Below, piece by piece: positions 53,725 to 62,110 of a DNA stretch of 64,000 nucleotides. The notes under the pieces are model-generated. The model was not told the DNA's origin. It did not search any database and was given only the letters and a program-made list of their open reading frames with translations. How positions within the stretch are numbered: the first letter of the stretch is position 1; every line of letters starts with the position of its first letter. The DNA comes from Massilia sp. PDC64 (GTDB lineage Bacteria; Pseudomonadota; Gammaproteobacteria; Burkholderiales; Burkholderiaceae_D), in NCBI RefSeq assembly GCF_900101265.1, contig NZ_FMZS01000007.1, forward strand, positions 62,001 to 126,000. Reading direction: 5' to 3'. The translations under genes and the position numbers were made by a program.

Positions 53725-53800
53725 CGGGGTTTTTACAACAGGAAAATTTTAGTTAAGTAATTGAATTTTAACGGTAATTATTCCAGTCATAACACCCGGG

Positions 53801-55633
53801 TTACCAGGTCAGCTTGAGCGTGTACTTGCCGCTCGTCGACCCGGTGCCGCCGCTGTAATACACGACGCGCACATAGCGGGCCGACGTGGTCGTGCCCGTG
53901 TTGGCCGACGTGGCGGTATCCGCGGTGCCCGTACCGTTCTCGCTGTACGACAGCAAGGTGCCCGCGCTGTTGTAGATGTACAGGTCGTAGTCCGAGCTCG
54001 CGTTCGGCGTCATCGTCGCGGTCAGGGTTTTACCGGCCGGCAGCTGGACGGAGAAATAATCCGTGTCCGTCGTGCTGCCCATCGTGCCATTGACCGTCGT
54101 ACCGGACGTCGTCACGCTGTTGGCCGTGCCGAGCGTGTTGTTCGACTCCGTTTCCGAGATCGTCGTGCCGGTCGTCGTGCCGGCGGCCGCGTCCACGGCG
54201 GCCGAGGCGTCCACGATACCGGTGCCGCAACCCGAGCAGCTGGCCGGGAACGGACGCGTGCTCGACTTCAGGCGCGACTCGACTTCGTCCGGCGTCAGGT
54301 TCGGATTCTTGGCCAGCATCAGCGCGACGACACCGGCCACGTGCGGCGTCGCCATCGACGTGCCCATGTAGCCCGCGTAGCTGTCGGCGCCCGGCGACGT
54401 GGTGCCGGCATTCAAGGTGGACAGGATGGCCGCGCCGCTGTCGCCGCCCGGTGCCGCGACGTCGACGACGGTGCCGTAGTTCGAGTAGGAGGCACGGCCG
54501 CCGGAACGGTTCGTCGCCGCCACCGTGATCACGCCCGCGCAGTTGGCCGGGTTGCTGTTGCTCGCGTTCTGGGACTCGTTACCGGCCGCCACGACGATCA
54601 CGGTGCCGCGCGAGCGGGCGCTGTTGATCGCGTTCTGCGTCGTCGTGTCGCAGGCACCGCCGCCGCCCAGCGACATGTTGATCACCTGGGCGCGCGCCGC
54701 GATGTTCGGCACGCCGGACACGGTGCCGCCCGATGCCCAGATGATGCCGTCGGCAATGTCGGACGTGTAGCCGCCGCATTTGCCGAGCACGCGCACGGGC
54801 ACGATCTTGGCGCCGTACGCGACGCCGGCGACGCCGGTGCTGTTGTTCGTCGCCGCGGCAATGGTGCCGGCCACGTGGGTGCCGTGCCAGCTCGAGTTCG
54901 ACGCGGGTTCGCCGGCGCCGCATTCGCCCGCCGCAACCCAGTCGCCCGGGTCGCTGGCGTCGCTGTCGCGGCCGTTGCCGTCGTTCGAGACGGCGGTGTC
55001 GGAGATGAAGTCATAGCCGGCCAGGATCTGGCCCGACAGATCGGCGTGCGGACGGTAGCCCGTATCGATCACGGCCACGCGGATGCCGGTGCCGGTCGAC
55101 TTGTCCCAGGCGGCCGGCACGTTCAGGCCGCCGGTCGCTTCGAAGAAATCCCACTGCTGGCTGTACATCGAGTCGTTTGGCGTGAACAGCGGATGCATCA
55201 TGCGGTCCGGCTCGGCGTACTCGACGGAGGCATCGCGCGCCTTCAGCTCGGCCGCCAGCTTGGCGGCGTCGGCCACCGACACTTTGCGGTCCAGCTTGAA
55301 GATGCGGGCGCCGGTGGCGATCGAATGCGATTCCCTCACCAGCATGCCGAACTGCTGGCCGGCGCGGTCGACGACGGCCTTGCGCGTGGCCGACAGCGGC
55401 GCGGCGGCACGTGCGACCGAGACCTGTCCGCCCTTGAGGGCGACGGGTGCGCTCTCGTCCTTGTATTTGACGATGATGCGATCGGTCTGGTCCGAGACGG
55501 CCACACGCTGCGCGGCGGGTGCGGCCGGCACGTCCGCGGGCACCCCCGCGCCCGCAACGCCGGCGCCGAGACCGAGGACGGCCGCGGCGCACAGTTTCAA
55601 CACTGCCGGATACTTCGATTGCTGAGACTTCAT
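53801..55633 (-). CDS. Secreted S8 subtilisin-like peptidase with PPC domain
   Basis: 610 aa from ATG 55633 (AAGGAAT upstream); the frame extends to 55714 but those residues precede the signal peptide. A signal peptide is followed by an I9-type propeptide (DRIIVKYKDES, SVEYAEPDRMMHPL). The S8 catalytic core has VIDTGYRPHADL, SSWHGTHVAGT and GTSMATPHVAG. The C-terminal pre-peptidase domain (SETESNNTLGTANSV, DYFSVQLPAGKTLT, YDLYIYNSAGTLLS) is usually removed on secretion. The catalytic domain is closely similar to the neighbour at 52039-53658, while the tail differs completely, pointing to tandem duplication followed by module exchange. Confidence 0.93.
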   Translation of the reverse strand: MKSQQSKYPAVLKLCAAAVLGLGAGVAGAGVPADVPAAPAAQRVAVSDQTDRIIVKYKDESAPVALKGGQVSVARAAAPLSATRKAVVDRAGQQFGMLVRESHSIATGARIFKLDRKVSVADAAKLAAELKARDASVEYAEPDRMMHPLFTPNDSMYSQQWDFFEATGGLNVPAAWDKSTGTGIRVAVIDTGYRPHADLSGQILAGYDFISDTAVSNDGNGRDSDASDPGDWVAAGECGAGEPASNSSWHGTHVAGTIAAATNNSTGVAGVAYGAKIVPVRVLGKCGGYTSDIADGIIWASGGTVSGVPNIAARAQVINMSLGGGGACDTTTQNAINSARSRGTVIVVAAGNESQNASNSNPANCAGVITVAATNRSGGRASYSNYGTVVDVAAPGGDSGAAILSTLNAGTTSPGADSYAGYMGTSMATPHVAGVVALMLAKNPNLTPDEVESRLKSSTRPFPASCSGCGTGIVDASAAVDAAAGTTTGTTISETESNNTLGTANSVTTSGTTVNGTMGSTTDTDYFSVQLPAGKTLTATMTPNASSDYDLYIYNSAGTLLSYSENGTGTADTATSANTGTTTSARYVRVVYYSGGTGSTSGKYTLKLTW

Positions 55634-55825
55634 GTTTATTCCTTTTCTAGAAAAACACAAAAGTTTGATTTTCCGCAAGCACGAATGCCTGAGATCTAGT
55701 TGTGTCGACGCCATTTCTTAGCGTCGATTTCCCGTCTGAAAAGCGGGCATGCCAGATTAGCGCGAAAGGAATAACCGTGTAGAAATTTCACATTTGAATT
55801 CGATGTCTATACAACACATTCAGGC

Positions 55826-55843
55826 ACTGATAGCGCTAAAACC
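55826..55843. promoter_or_regulatory. LacI-type operator half upstream of the PPC-subtilase
   Basis: ACTGATAGCGCTAAAACC carries the same ACTGATAGCGCTA as the gluconate operator at 6545, about 193 bp upstream of the protease ATG. The rest of 55634-55987 is A/T-rich, with no gene. Confidence 0.4.
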
Positions 55844-55987
55844 TAGATTCTTCGGAAAATTGTGAACTCAACAGAAGAACATATCGATTTTTTAAGTCCC
55901 ATTAATTAACAATGTTTCGTGACTGTCAGGCGTTGCGCACAAATTCAATATGCAGATGTTGAGATATCTCATGAATCATGATTGAGC

Positions 55988-56018
55988 AAAAAAAAGGCCG
56001 CGATTGCTCGCGGCCTTT
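55988..56018 (-). terminator. Rho-independent terminator of the TonB receptor
   Basis: On the minus strand a 10-bp perfect stem AAAGGCCGCG/CGCGGCCTTT with a 6-base loop is followed by a run of T residues, 25 bp past the receptor stop. Confidence 0.93.
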
Positions 56019-56042
56019 CCATCTGACGAATTGTCTTAAGGC

Positions 56043-58265
56043 TTAGAAATTGCCTTTGAACTGAACACCGTAGGTGCGCGGTTCATTGGTGAAGCCCGTC
56101 AGGTTGTTGAAGTCGATGGCACCCGTGATGCGGCGCTGGTCGAGGATGTTGCGGCCGAAGGCGGCCACTTCATACTTGCCGTCAGCCCAGATGTAGCCCA
56201 GGCGCAGACCACCTTCCGTCAGCGGCTTACCCGTGAACTCTTTCGCTTCGTACAGGAAGAAATTGATCTTCGAACGGTACGACCAGTCGGTGTAGACGTA
56301 GAACTCGCCATCGGCGACCGGCATGCTGTAGCGGGCGTTCAGGTTGACGATCCACTTCGGTGCCTGCGGCAGCGGATTGCCATCGATGACGACGTTGCCG
56401 GCGGCGTTCAGCGGATCCGTGATCGTGCAGGCAGCGCACTTCGTCAGCGACAGGCTCGGGTCGCGGATTTCCGTGAAGTTGTACGAGGTGCTGGCGCCGA
56501 CGCGCAGGTCCGGCGTGATGAGGCCTTCGAAGTCGAACTCGGCGCCACGGCCGCTGGTCTTCTTCGCGTTGATCAGCTTGGTGACGTTGGTATTGCCGCC
56601 CACCACGGTCAGCTGCTGGTTCTTGATGTCGTAGTCGTACAGCGAGAACGCGACGCGGGCACGGCGCTCGAACAGGTCGGCCTTGATGCCGCCTTCGTAC
56701 GACGTGATCGTCTCGGCGTCGGCGACGGTGATGCCCACCGGCGCGAACGTCGAGGCCGGCGCAATGCTCGGGGCGCGGAAGCCCGTCGCGACGCGCGCAT
56801 ACAGGTTCACGTCACGGTTCAGCTTGTACGTGCTCGACAGGTCCCAGCTGATCTTGTCCTTGCTTTCGCTGACGCTGTTCGGGCCCACCGGGGTGAAGCC
56901 GATCGCGGTGACGGTGGCGAAGTCCTTCTTGTCGTCCGTGTAGCGGATACCGCCGCGGACCGACAGGGCGTCGTTGATGTTGTACGTCACGGAACCGAAC
57001 GCGGCCCAGGCCTTGTTGTTCTGCTCGCTGGCCTGGCGCGACGTGCGGGCACCGGTGGCGCTGTTGTAACCGTCGCTGCCGCCCGTCACGTCTTCCTTGA
57101 AGTAGTACACGCCGGCCTGCCAGTTCAGCGGCCCCGTGTTCTTCGACTCGACGCGGAATTCCTGCGAGTACTGCTTCAGGTCGTCGATGAAGCCGCCCGT
57201 CTCGGACTGGAACGGGATGAAGCCCGGACCTTGCGGCGTGCCGCCGTCGATGTCGCCGCGGCTGTAGTAGCTGCCGACCGACTCGTAACCGGTGATCGAG
57301 TGGAAGATGACCGGACCCAGGTCCCACGTGATACGGGCATTGGCGCCGTTCGTCTTGAGGTTCTGGAAGTTCTGGGCGTTCGTCACGATGCTGTCGAGGT
57401 CGTAGCCGTCGACGATGTCGTTCGTGCCCTTCTTGATCAGGTTCGCGCGGAACAGACGGGCGCTGCCGTTGGTCGTGCGCTGGTGCACGTTGAACAGGGC
57501 GCTGAACGTCGTGTCCGGCTTGTACAGGAATTGCACGCGTTCGGCGTGTTCGTTGTAGCCGTCCAGTTCGCCGGTCTTGTTCGTCTTCGCGACGTCGCTG
57601 TAATTGTCGACGTAGTCGTCGCGGTGCTGGCGCAGGGTCGACACGCGCATCGCCCACTTGTCCGACAGCGGCACGTTGACCGCGCCTTCGACGTTGGCCG
57701 TGCCGTGGGTGCCGTACGACAGGTTGTAGTAACCCTCGGTCTTCTTGAGGTTCGGCTTCTCGGATTCGAATTTCACGACGCCGGCCGGGGTGTTGCGGCC
57801 GAACAGCGTGCCCTGCGGGCCGCGCAGCACTTCCACGCCTGCCAGGTCGAAGATCGGGTAGCCCTTCAGGATCGGGTTTTCCTGGACGATGTCGTCATAG
57901 ATCAGCGACACCGGCTGCGATGCGAAGGTCGAGAAGTCCGTGTTGCCGTAGCCGCGGATGTAGAAACGGGGGAACGTGCGGCCGTTCGAGGACTCCACGT
58001 TCAGGCTGGGGGTCTTGCCGGCCAGCAGGCGGATGTCCTCGCCGCCGGACACGAGCACGTCCAGCTTCTCGCCCTTGATGGCGGTGACGGACACCGGTAC
58101 TTCCTTGATGTTTTCGGTACGGCGCTGTGCGGTCACGGTCACCGTTTGCAGTTCGGTCGCCTGCGCAGTCTGGGCCAGGGCCGCGCCGCCGGGTACGGCT
58201 GCGAGCGCCAGCATTGCGCCATGCGCGGCGATGACGCGCTTGTGCATCTTGGACATCTTGATCAT
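56043..58265 (-). CDS. TonB-dependent outer-membrane receptor
   Basis: 740 aa from ATG 58265 (AGGA upstream); the frame to 58388 has no signal-like start. A signal peptide (cleavage near GGAALAQ) is followed by TonB-box/plug sequences VTVTAQRRTENIKEVPVSV, YIRGYGNTDFSTF and VLRGPQGTLFGRNTPAGVV. The barrel ends YGVQFKGNF with terminal Phe. It belongs to the same sphingomonad-like class as the receptor at 16549. Its own promoter region holds an ATACAACA palindrome at 58443-58461. It may import peptides or sugars released by the neighbouring exo-enzymes. Cargo unknown. Confidence 0.9.
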   Translation of the reverse strand: MIKMSKMHKRVIAAHGAMLALAAVPGGAALAQTAQATELQTVTVTAQRRTENIKEVPVSVTAIKGEKLDVLVSGGEDIRLLAGKTPSLNVESSNGRTFPRFYIRGYGNTDFSTFASQPVSLIYDDIVQENPILKGYPIFDLAGVEVLRGPQGTLFGRNTPAGVVKFESEKPNLKKTEGYYNLSYGTHGTANVEGAVNVPLSDKWAMRVSTLRQHRDDYVDNYSDVAKTNKTGELDGYNEHAERVQFLYKPDTTFSALFNVHQRTTNGSARLFRANLIKKGTNDIVDGYDLDSIVTNAQNFQNLKTNGANARITWDLGPVIFHSITGYESVGSYYSRGDIDGGTPQGPGFIPFQSETGGFIDDLKQYSQEFRVESKNTGPLNWQAGVYYFKEDVTGGSDGYNSATGARTSRQASEQNNKAWAAFGSVTYNINDALSVRGGIRYTDDKKDFATVTAIGFTPVGPNSVSESKDKISWDLSSTYKLNRDVNLYARVATGFRAPSIAPASTFAPVGITVADAETITSYEGGIKADLFERRARVAFSLYDYDIKNQQLTVVGGNTNVTKLINAKKTSGRGAEFDFEGLITPDLRVGASTSYNFTEIRDPSLSLTKCAACTITDPLNAAGNVVIDGNPLPQAPKWIVNLNARYSMPVADGEFYVYTDWSYRSKINFFLYEAKEFTGKPLTEGGLRLGYIWADGKYEVAAFGRNILDQRRITGAIDFNNLTGFTNEPRTYGVQFKGNF

Positions 58266-58442
58266 TGAGTTTTTCCTAGCTGGGAAGAGTGAAAAAAACT
58301 GCCGCGTTGTCTCCGCCGGTCTCTCCTGCCTCGGCAAACTCGCACCTGATTGTTGATGTCTAAATATTGCCGGCATGTAAACCGGCAATTGTCGATTATG
58401 TGTATATCCTTATGCAAGGAATACGAATCGGCTTACACATCC

Positions 58443-58461
58443 ATACAACAGTTTGTTGTAT
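58443..58461. promoter_or_regulatory. Palindrome upstream of the TonB receptor
   Basis: Perfect 8-bp arms ATACAACA and TGTTGTAT flank GTT, about 180 bp upstream of the receptor ATG. A matching half TATACAACA occurs at 55808-55816, upstream of the subtilase. The rest of 58266-58597 holds the tRNA promoter and no genes. Confidence 0.45.
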
Positions 58462-58510
58462 ATGAGAAAGTGGCAGTTCACATCCCTGTTCACTTTTTTC
58501 TGAAAAACCC

Positions 58511-58540
58511 TTGCACGTTTTCGAAGGGATACGCTATGAT
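58511..58540 (+). promoter_or_regulatory. Sigma-70 promoter of the tRNA pair
   Basis: TTGCAC (58511-58516) and TATGAT (58535-58540) are separated by 18 bp, 57 bp before tRNA-Val. Confidence 0.75.
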
Positions 58541-58597
58541 TCGGGCCTCTTCGGACGTGATGACAAACGTCGGCAAGAAACTCTGAAACAGAGTGAC

Positions 58598-58673
58598 GGG
58601 CGCTTAGCTCAGTTGGTAGAGCGGATCCCTTACAAGGATTAGGTCGGGAGTTCGACCCTCTCAGCGCCCACCA
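58598..58673 (+). tRNA. tRNA-Val (anticodon TAC)
   Basis: A 76-nt cloverleaf with acceptor GGGCGCT/AGCGCCC, the D-loop segment AGCTCAGTTGGTAGAGC, and anticodon TAC in the loop of the ATCCC/GGGAT-like stem. A GTTCGAC T-loop and an encoded CCA end follow. It decodes GTA/GTG valine codons and is co-transcribed with tRNA-Asp 40 bp downstream. Confidence 0.95.
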
Positions 58674-58713
58674 GTTTCGGCAGTTCTTGCAGCAAGAACC
58701 GATCAGAGTAAAC

Positions 58714-58790
58714 GGAGCGGTAGTTCAGTTGGTTAGAATACCGGCCTGTCACGCCGGGGGTCGCGGGTTCGAGCCCCGTCCGCTCCGCCA
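58714..58790 (+). tRNA. tRNA-Asp (anticodon GTC)
   Basis: A 77-nt cloverleaf with acceptor GGAGCGG/CCGCTCC, anticodon stem CCGGC/GCCGG around CTGTCAC, T-loop TTCGAGC and an encoded CCA. Its last 20 bases are repeated 150 bp downstream. Confidence 0.96.
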
Positions 58791-59024
58791 GCATCAAGAA
58801 AAAAGGTCCGATTCGTCGGACCTTTTTTCGTTCTATCGGAGTGCCTCCCCTGCGGGAGGCACGGTTTGGGGCTCGAAGGGTTTCGCTTGCAAGCGAAACC
58901 GCGGCCCGCGGAACGTGGGCGAGCCCCGTCCGCTCCGCCAGCATCAAGAAAAAAGGTCCGATTCGTCGGACCTTTTTTCGTTCTATCAGAGTGCCTCCCC
59001 TGCGGGAGGCACGGTTTGGGGCTC
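58771..59024. repeat. Direct duplication of 104 bp including the tRNA-Asp 3' end
   Basis: 58771-58874 and 58921-59024 are identical except one base (G at 58838, A at 58988). Each copy has the last 20 bases of tRNA-Asp, a perfect terminator hairpin (GGTCCGA-TTCG-TCGGACC with flanking A/T runs) and a second hairpin GTGCCTCCC/GGGAGGCAC. The 46-bp spacer holds a perfect 22-bp palindrome at 58879-58900. Confidence 0.9.
58799..58828 (+). terminator. Terminator after the tRNA pair
   Basis: The stem AAAAAAGGTCCGA/TCGGACCTTTTTT with loop TTCG is symmetric, so it can stop transcription from both sides. A second identical copy at 58949-58978 lies just past the diguanylate cyclase stop. Confidence 0.93.
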
Positions 59025-60179
59025 TCAGGCGCGCTTCAGCAGCGGCGCACCGATCTCGACACGGTTGCGGCCACCCGTCTTGGCCGCGTACAGGGCGTGG
59101 TCGGCGCGCGCGAGGGCGGCCGTCAATTCCTCGTTCGGATCGATCATCACGAGGCCGATACTGACCGTCATGCGATACGTGGCGGCGCACGCCAGCGCCG
59201 GCGCCTCGGCAACGGCAATACGGAGGCGCTCGGCCGCGTACTGCGCGCCCGCCAGCGACGTGCCTGGCATCGCCAGCGCGAACTCTTCTCCGCCCAGCCG
59301 GCCCATCACATCGTTCTCGCGCAAGGTGGCCCGCGCCGTGTCGGCAAACAGGCGCAAGGCCTGGTCGCCGCAGGCATGGCCGAAGCCGTCGTTGAGCTGC
59401 TTGAAATGATCGAGGTCGAGCATCATCAGCGCGATCGGCTTGCGCAGGCGCGCCGCGGTCTGCAGGGCACGCTCGGCACGCTCGAAAAAGGCGCGGCGGT
59501 TCAGCATGTCCGTCAGGCCATCGATCGTGGCGAGGCGCTGCATGCGCTGGTCGTCCTTCAGCTTGCACAGCAACAGGAAACCGAATCCGTTGACGATCAT
59601 CAAGAGATAGCTGGCCAGGTACGCGAAGCCGTAGACGGGATTCGCATTGAACGTGCCCACGCCGCCGTTGGCGACGCCCATCCAGATCCAGATCGCGATG
59701 GCGAACAAGGCATCGTTGATACCGATGATCCGCTGCAGCAACGGCGCATCGGTCTGCGGCCGCAACAGGATCGCGGCGGCGCCGGAGGCGAACAGGGCGA
59801 CGATCACGGCCACCACCTGCGTCATCTGCTCGCGCGACGCCTGCACCATCGCCGCGGCCGCGACGATGATCAGGGCCGCGACGGCAGCCGGCGCAAGGAT
59901 CCGGCGCCAGTTGCGGAACCCGAAGAACACGCAGTACGACGCCAGCTCCAGCGCGACACCACCCACCCAGCCGAACGCCGCCAGTTCCTCCGCGATGGGC
60001 AAACCGACATGCGGCGCCACCCAGCAGCAGATCTGTGCCAGACCGGACGACAGGCGTGCCCACATCCAGGTGCGCAGGCCCGGATTGGGTGCCGCACCGC
60101 GCATATAACCCACCATCAGCAAGGCAAACGCCGTGTTGCCGACGCCGAGCGCCAGCATGAAGGTCTGGATATCGATCAC
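59025..60179 (-). CDS. Membrane-bound diguanylate cyclase (GGDEF)
   Basis: 384 aa from GTG 60179 with AGGAGG upstream; longer frames upstream lack sense. The N-terminal half has about six membrane helices (MLALGVGNTAFALLMVGYM onward). The C-terminal GGDEF domain has DGLTDMLNRRAFFERAE, DLDHFKQLNDGFGHACGD, the active site RLGGEEF and an upstream I-site RxxD (REND, five residues before GGEEF). It should make c-di-GMP from two GTP, with product inhibition. The stop codon sits 1 bp after the duplicated tRNA repeat. It is divergent from the cyclic-nucleotide-binding protein. Confidence 0.93.
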   Translation of the reverse strand: MIDIQTFMLALGVGNTAFALLMVGYMRGAAPNPGLRTWMWARLSSGLAQICCWVAPHVGLPIAEELAAFGWVGGVALELASYCVFFGFRNWRRILAPAAVAALIIVAAAAMVQASREQMTQVVAVIVALFASGAAAILLRPQTDAPLLQRIIGINDALFAIAIWIWMGVANGGVGTFNANPVYGFAYLASYLLMIVNGFGFLLLCKLKDDQRMQRLATIDGLTDMLNRRAFFERAERALQTAARLRKPIALMMLDLDHFKQLNDGFGHACGDQALRLFADTARATLRENDVMGRLGGEEFALAMPGTSLAGAQYAAERLRIAVAEAPALACAATYRMTVSIGLVMIDPNEELTAALARADHALYAAKTGGRNRVEIGAPLLKRA

Positions 60180-60426
60180 TCGGTTCCTCCTGGCAGGAAG
60201 TGGTGAGATGATGCCATGTATGTAATAAATATTTCCCAAAGGAATTATATTACACGTTTTCCAATCCGGTGCACGCACGATTCGCATCACCGGCTGAGCG
60301 ATATGCAGGATGGCTACGAGGTGTTGTGTCGCGTCCAATGATCCATGCATTCGTTGCTGCGCAAGCACAAATGAATCGTTCATAATTGACAAAGCAGCCA
60401 CTCGGTTGCATTGTCCTGGAGCTTTC

Positions 60427-60909
60427 GTGATCTTTGGTTTCCTGAAATCGTCCACGCTGTCCCCCCGCCAGCTTCGGCTGCAGAACACGCCGCTGTTTCG
60501 TTCCCTCAAACCTTTGGAAATCAAGTTCGTCGACGGCCTCATGCATGAACGACGCTACTTGCCGGACGAGATCGTGTTCGACGAAGGCGAGGAAGGTCAG
60601 GCGCTGTACCTCGTGATGAGCGGCCGCGTGCAGATCAGCCGCAGCCACAGCCGGGGCCGCCAGATCGTGGGCGAACTGAGCGCCGGCAGTTTCTTCGGCG
60701 ACCTCGCCCTGCTGGACAATTCCCCGCGCAGCGCCCAGGTCCGCGCCCTCGATGCGTGCGAGCTGGCCGTGTTCTTCCGCGACGATTTTCTCGCCCTGAT
60801 GGAAACGGATGCCGTGATCGGCTACAAGATCTCGCTCGCGCTGGCGCGCCACATCGGCCAGCGCCTGCGCGGCTGGCTCGACGGCAACGCCCAGGTGGAG
60901 GCACTGTGA
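60427..60909 (+). CDS. Stand-alone cyclic nucleotide-binding domain protein
   Basis: 160 aa from GTG 60427 (GGAG five bases upstream). It consists almost entirely of a Crp-type cNMP-binding beta-roll (LPDEIVFDEGEEGQALYLVMSG) with the phosphate-binding cassette FFGDLALLDNSPRSAQVRALD and a C-terminal helix. It has no helix-turn-helix, so it is not a Crp/Fnr transcription factor. GTGA overlap couples it to the AI-2E permease behind it. It may sense cAMP/cGMP, or possibly c-di-GMP, given the divergent cyclase. This is inference. The 60180-60426 stretch is the shared promoter region. Confidence 0.83.
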   Translation: MIFGFLKSSTLSPRQLRLQNTPLFRSLKPLEIKFVDGLMHERRYLPDEIVFDEGEEGQALYLVMSGRVQISRSHSRGRQIVGELSAGSFFGDLALLDNSPRSAQVRALDACELAVFFRDDFLALMETDAVIGYKISLALARHIGQRLRGWLDGNAQVEAL

Positions 60910-62042
60910 TCCACGGCGCCCTCCGCGACGAGCGCAGCGGCCCCTTCGTCTGGACCGGCATCATCGGCGTGACGTGCCTGCTGCTGGTGCTGCTCGAGCA
61001 CATGCTGTGGCTGGTGCTGCCCTTCATCGTTGGCACCGTCATGTACTACATCCTGCTGGGCCCGATGCAACGCCTGCTGCGCGCCGGTTTCACCCGCAAC
61101 GTCTCGGCCACGCTCGTGTGCACCGTGTTCTACGGCGCCACCGTCCTGCTGGTGATGGCGGCGATGACCTGGACCGCGGCCCCCGGCGACGCCGACGGCT
61201 GGCACAAGACGGGCGCCCTGTACCTGGACGGCGGCGTCGCCTTCGTGCGCAACACGATGACGCTGCTGGAAGCCAAGTTCCCGATCCTGGCCGAGATGCA
61301 TTTGACGTCCATCGTCAACAAGCGCTTCAAAGCCTATACGGACAATTTCGCCCAGCGCCACCTGACGTCCATCCTGCTGGGCGCCGCGGGCTGGCTTCCG
61401 TCGCTGTTGCTGGCCCCGTTCCTCGCTTTCTTCTTCCTGCGCGATGGCCTGCGCTTCAAAAAATTCCTCGCCCGCGCCGTGCCGAACGCCTATTTCGAAC
61501 GCACGCTGTTCCTGCTGCACCAGGTCGACCAGACCGCGCGCCGCTACTTCGAGGGTTTATTGAAGCTGACCGTGCTGGACACCATCGTGCTCGGCTTCGG
61601 CCTGTGGGTGATCGGCGTCTCCTCGCCGCTGCTGCTGGGTTTTATTTCCGCACTGCTCGCATGGGTGCCGTTCGTCGGCTCAGTCGTGGGCTGCATGATG
61701 GTCGTGGTCGTGGCCGCCACGGACGCGCCGAACAACCCGCTCATCGCCTATGGCGCGATCGTCGTCTTCATCCTCGCGCGGCTGCTGGACGATTTCGTCT
61801 TCATGCCATTGACGCTGGGCCGCAGCCTGCACATCCATCCGCTCGTGACGGTGCTGATGATTTTTATCGGCGGCGCGCTATCCGGCGTGGCCGGGCTGAT
61901 GCTCGTGTTGCCGCTGCTGGGTGTCGTCATGGTCATTGGGGAGACCATGGGGCGGCTCATGACCAATCCGAGGCTCAGGGCGAGGCATCGGTATGCGCGC
62001 AGGTTGAGGGACAAGCAGGCGAGTGCGGATTTGAGTGTTTGA
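60906..62042 (+). CDS. AI-2E family (PerM-like) transporter, coupled to a cNMP-binding protein
   Basis: 378 aa from GTG 60906, which overlaps the stop of the cNMP-binding gene by 4 bp. It has about eight membrane segments. Family blocks include APFLAFFFLRDGLRFKKFLA, LLGFISALLAWVPFVGSVVG and DDFVFMPLTLGRSLHIHP, the latter corresponding to the NPYLMS region of the paralogue at 5443. The conserved pairing with a nucleotide-binding subunit suggests ligand-gated export. Substrate unknown. Confidence 0.86.
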   Translation: MIHGALRDERSGPFVWTGIIGVTCLLLVLLEHMLWLVLPFIVGTVMYYILLGPMQRLLRAGFTRNVSATLVCTVFYGATVLLVMAAMTWTAAPGDADGWHKTGALYLDGGVAFVRNTMTLLEAKFPILAEMHLTSIVNKRFKAYTDNFAQRHLTSILLGAAGWLPSLLLAPFLAFFFLRDGLRFKKFLARAVPNAYFERTLFLLHQVDQTARRYFEGLLKLTVLDTIVLGFGLWVIGVSSPLLLGFISALLAWVPFVGSVVGCMMVVVVAATDAPNNPLIAYGAIVVFILARLLDDFVFMPLTLGRSLHIHPLVTVLMIFIGGALSGVAGLMLVLPLLGVVMVIGETMGRLMTNPRLRARHRYARRLRDKQASADLSV

Positions 62043-62110
62043 GCGAGCGCAACAGTAAAGGTTGAGCGCACGTCATCCTAGTATGGTTTCAATCATACCC
62101 GGGAGCATCA

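Noticed and set aside
58771..59024. Repeat pair considered as a CRISPR remnant
   Set aside because: There are only two long copies, containing tRNA and terminator sequence, with no regular short repeats, spacers or cas genes.
58639..60063. A long minus frame covering both tRNAs and the diguanylate cyclase region
   Set aside because: It runs through tRNA genes and the duplicated repeat, and its repeated segments are translations of the 104-bp duplication. The real gene is the GGDEF frame from 60179.
62081..62098. GTATG...CATAC inverted repeat before the SUMF1-like gene
   Set aside because: The arms are only 5 bp with an 8-bp spacer; it may be chance in A/T-rich sequence.
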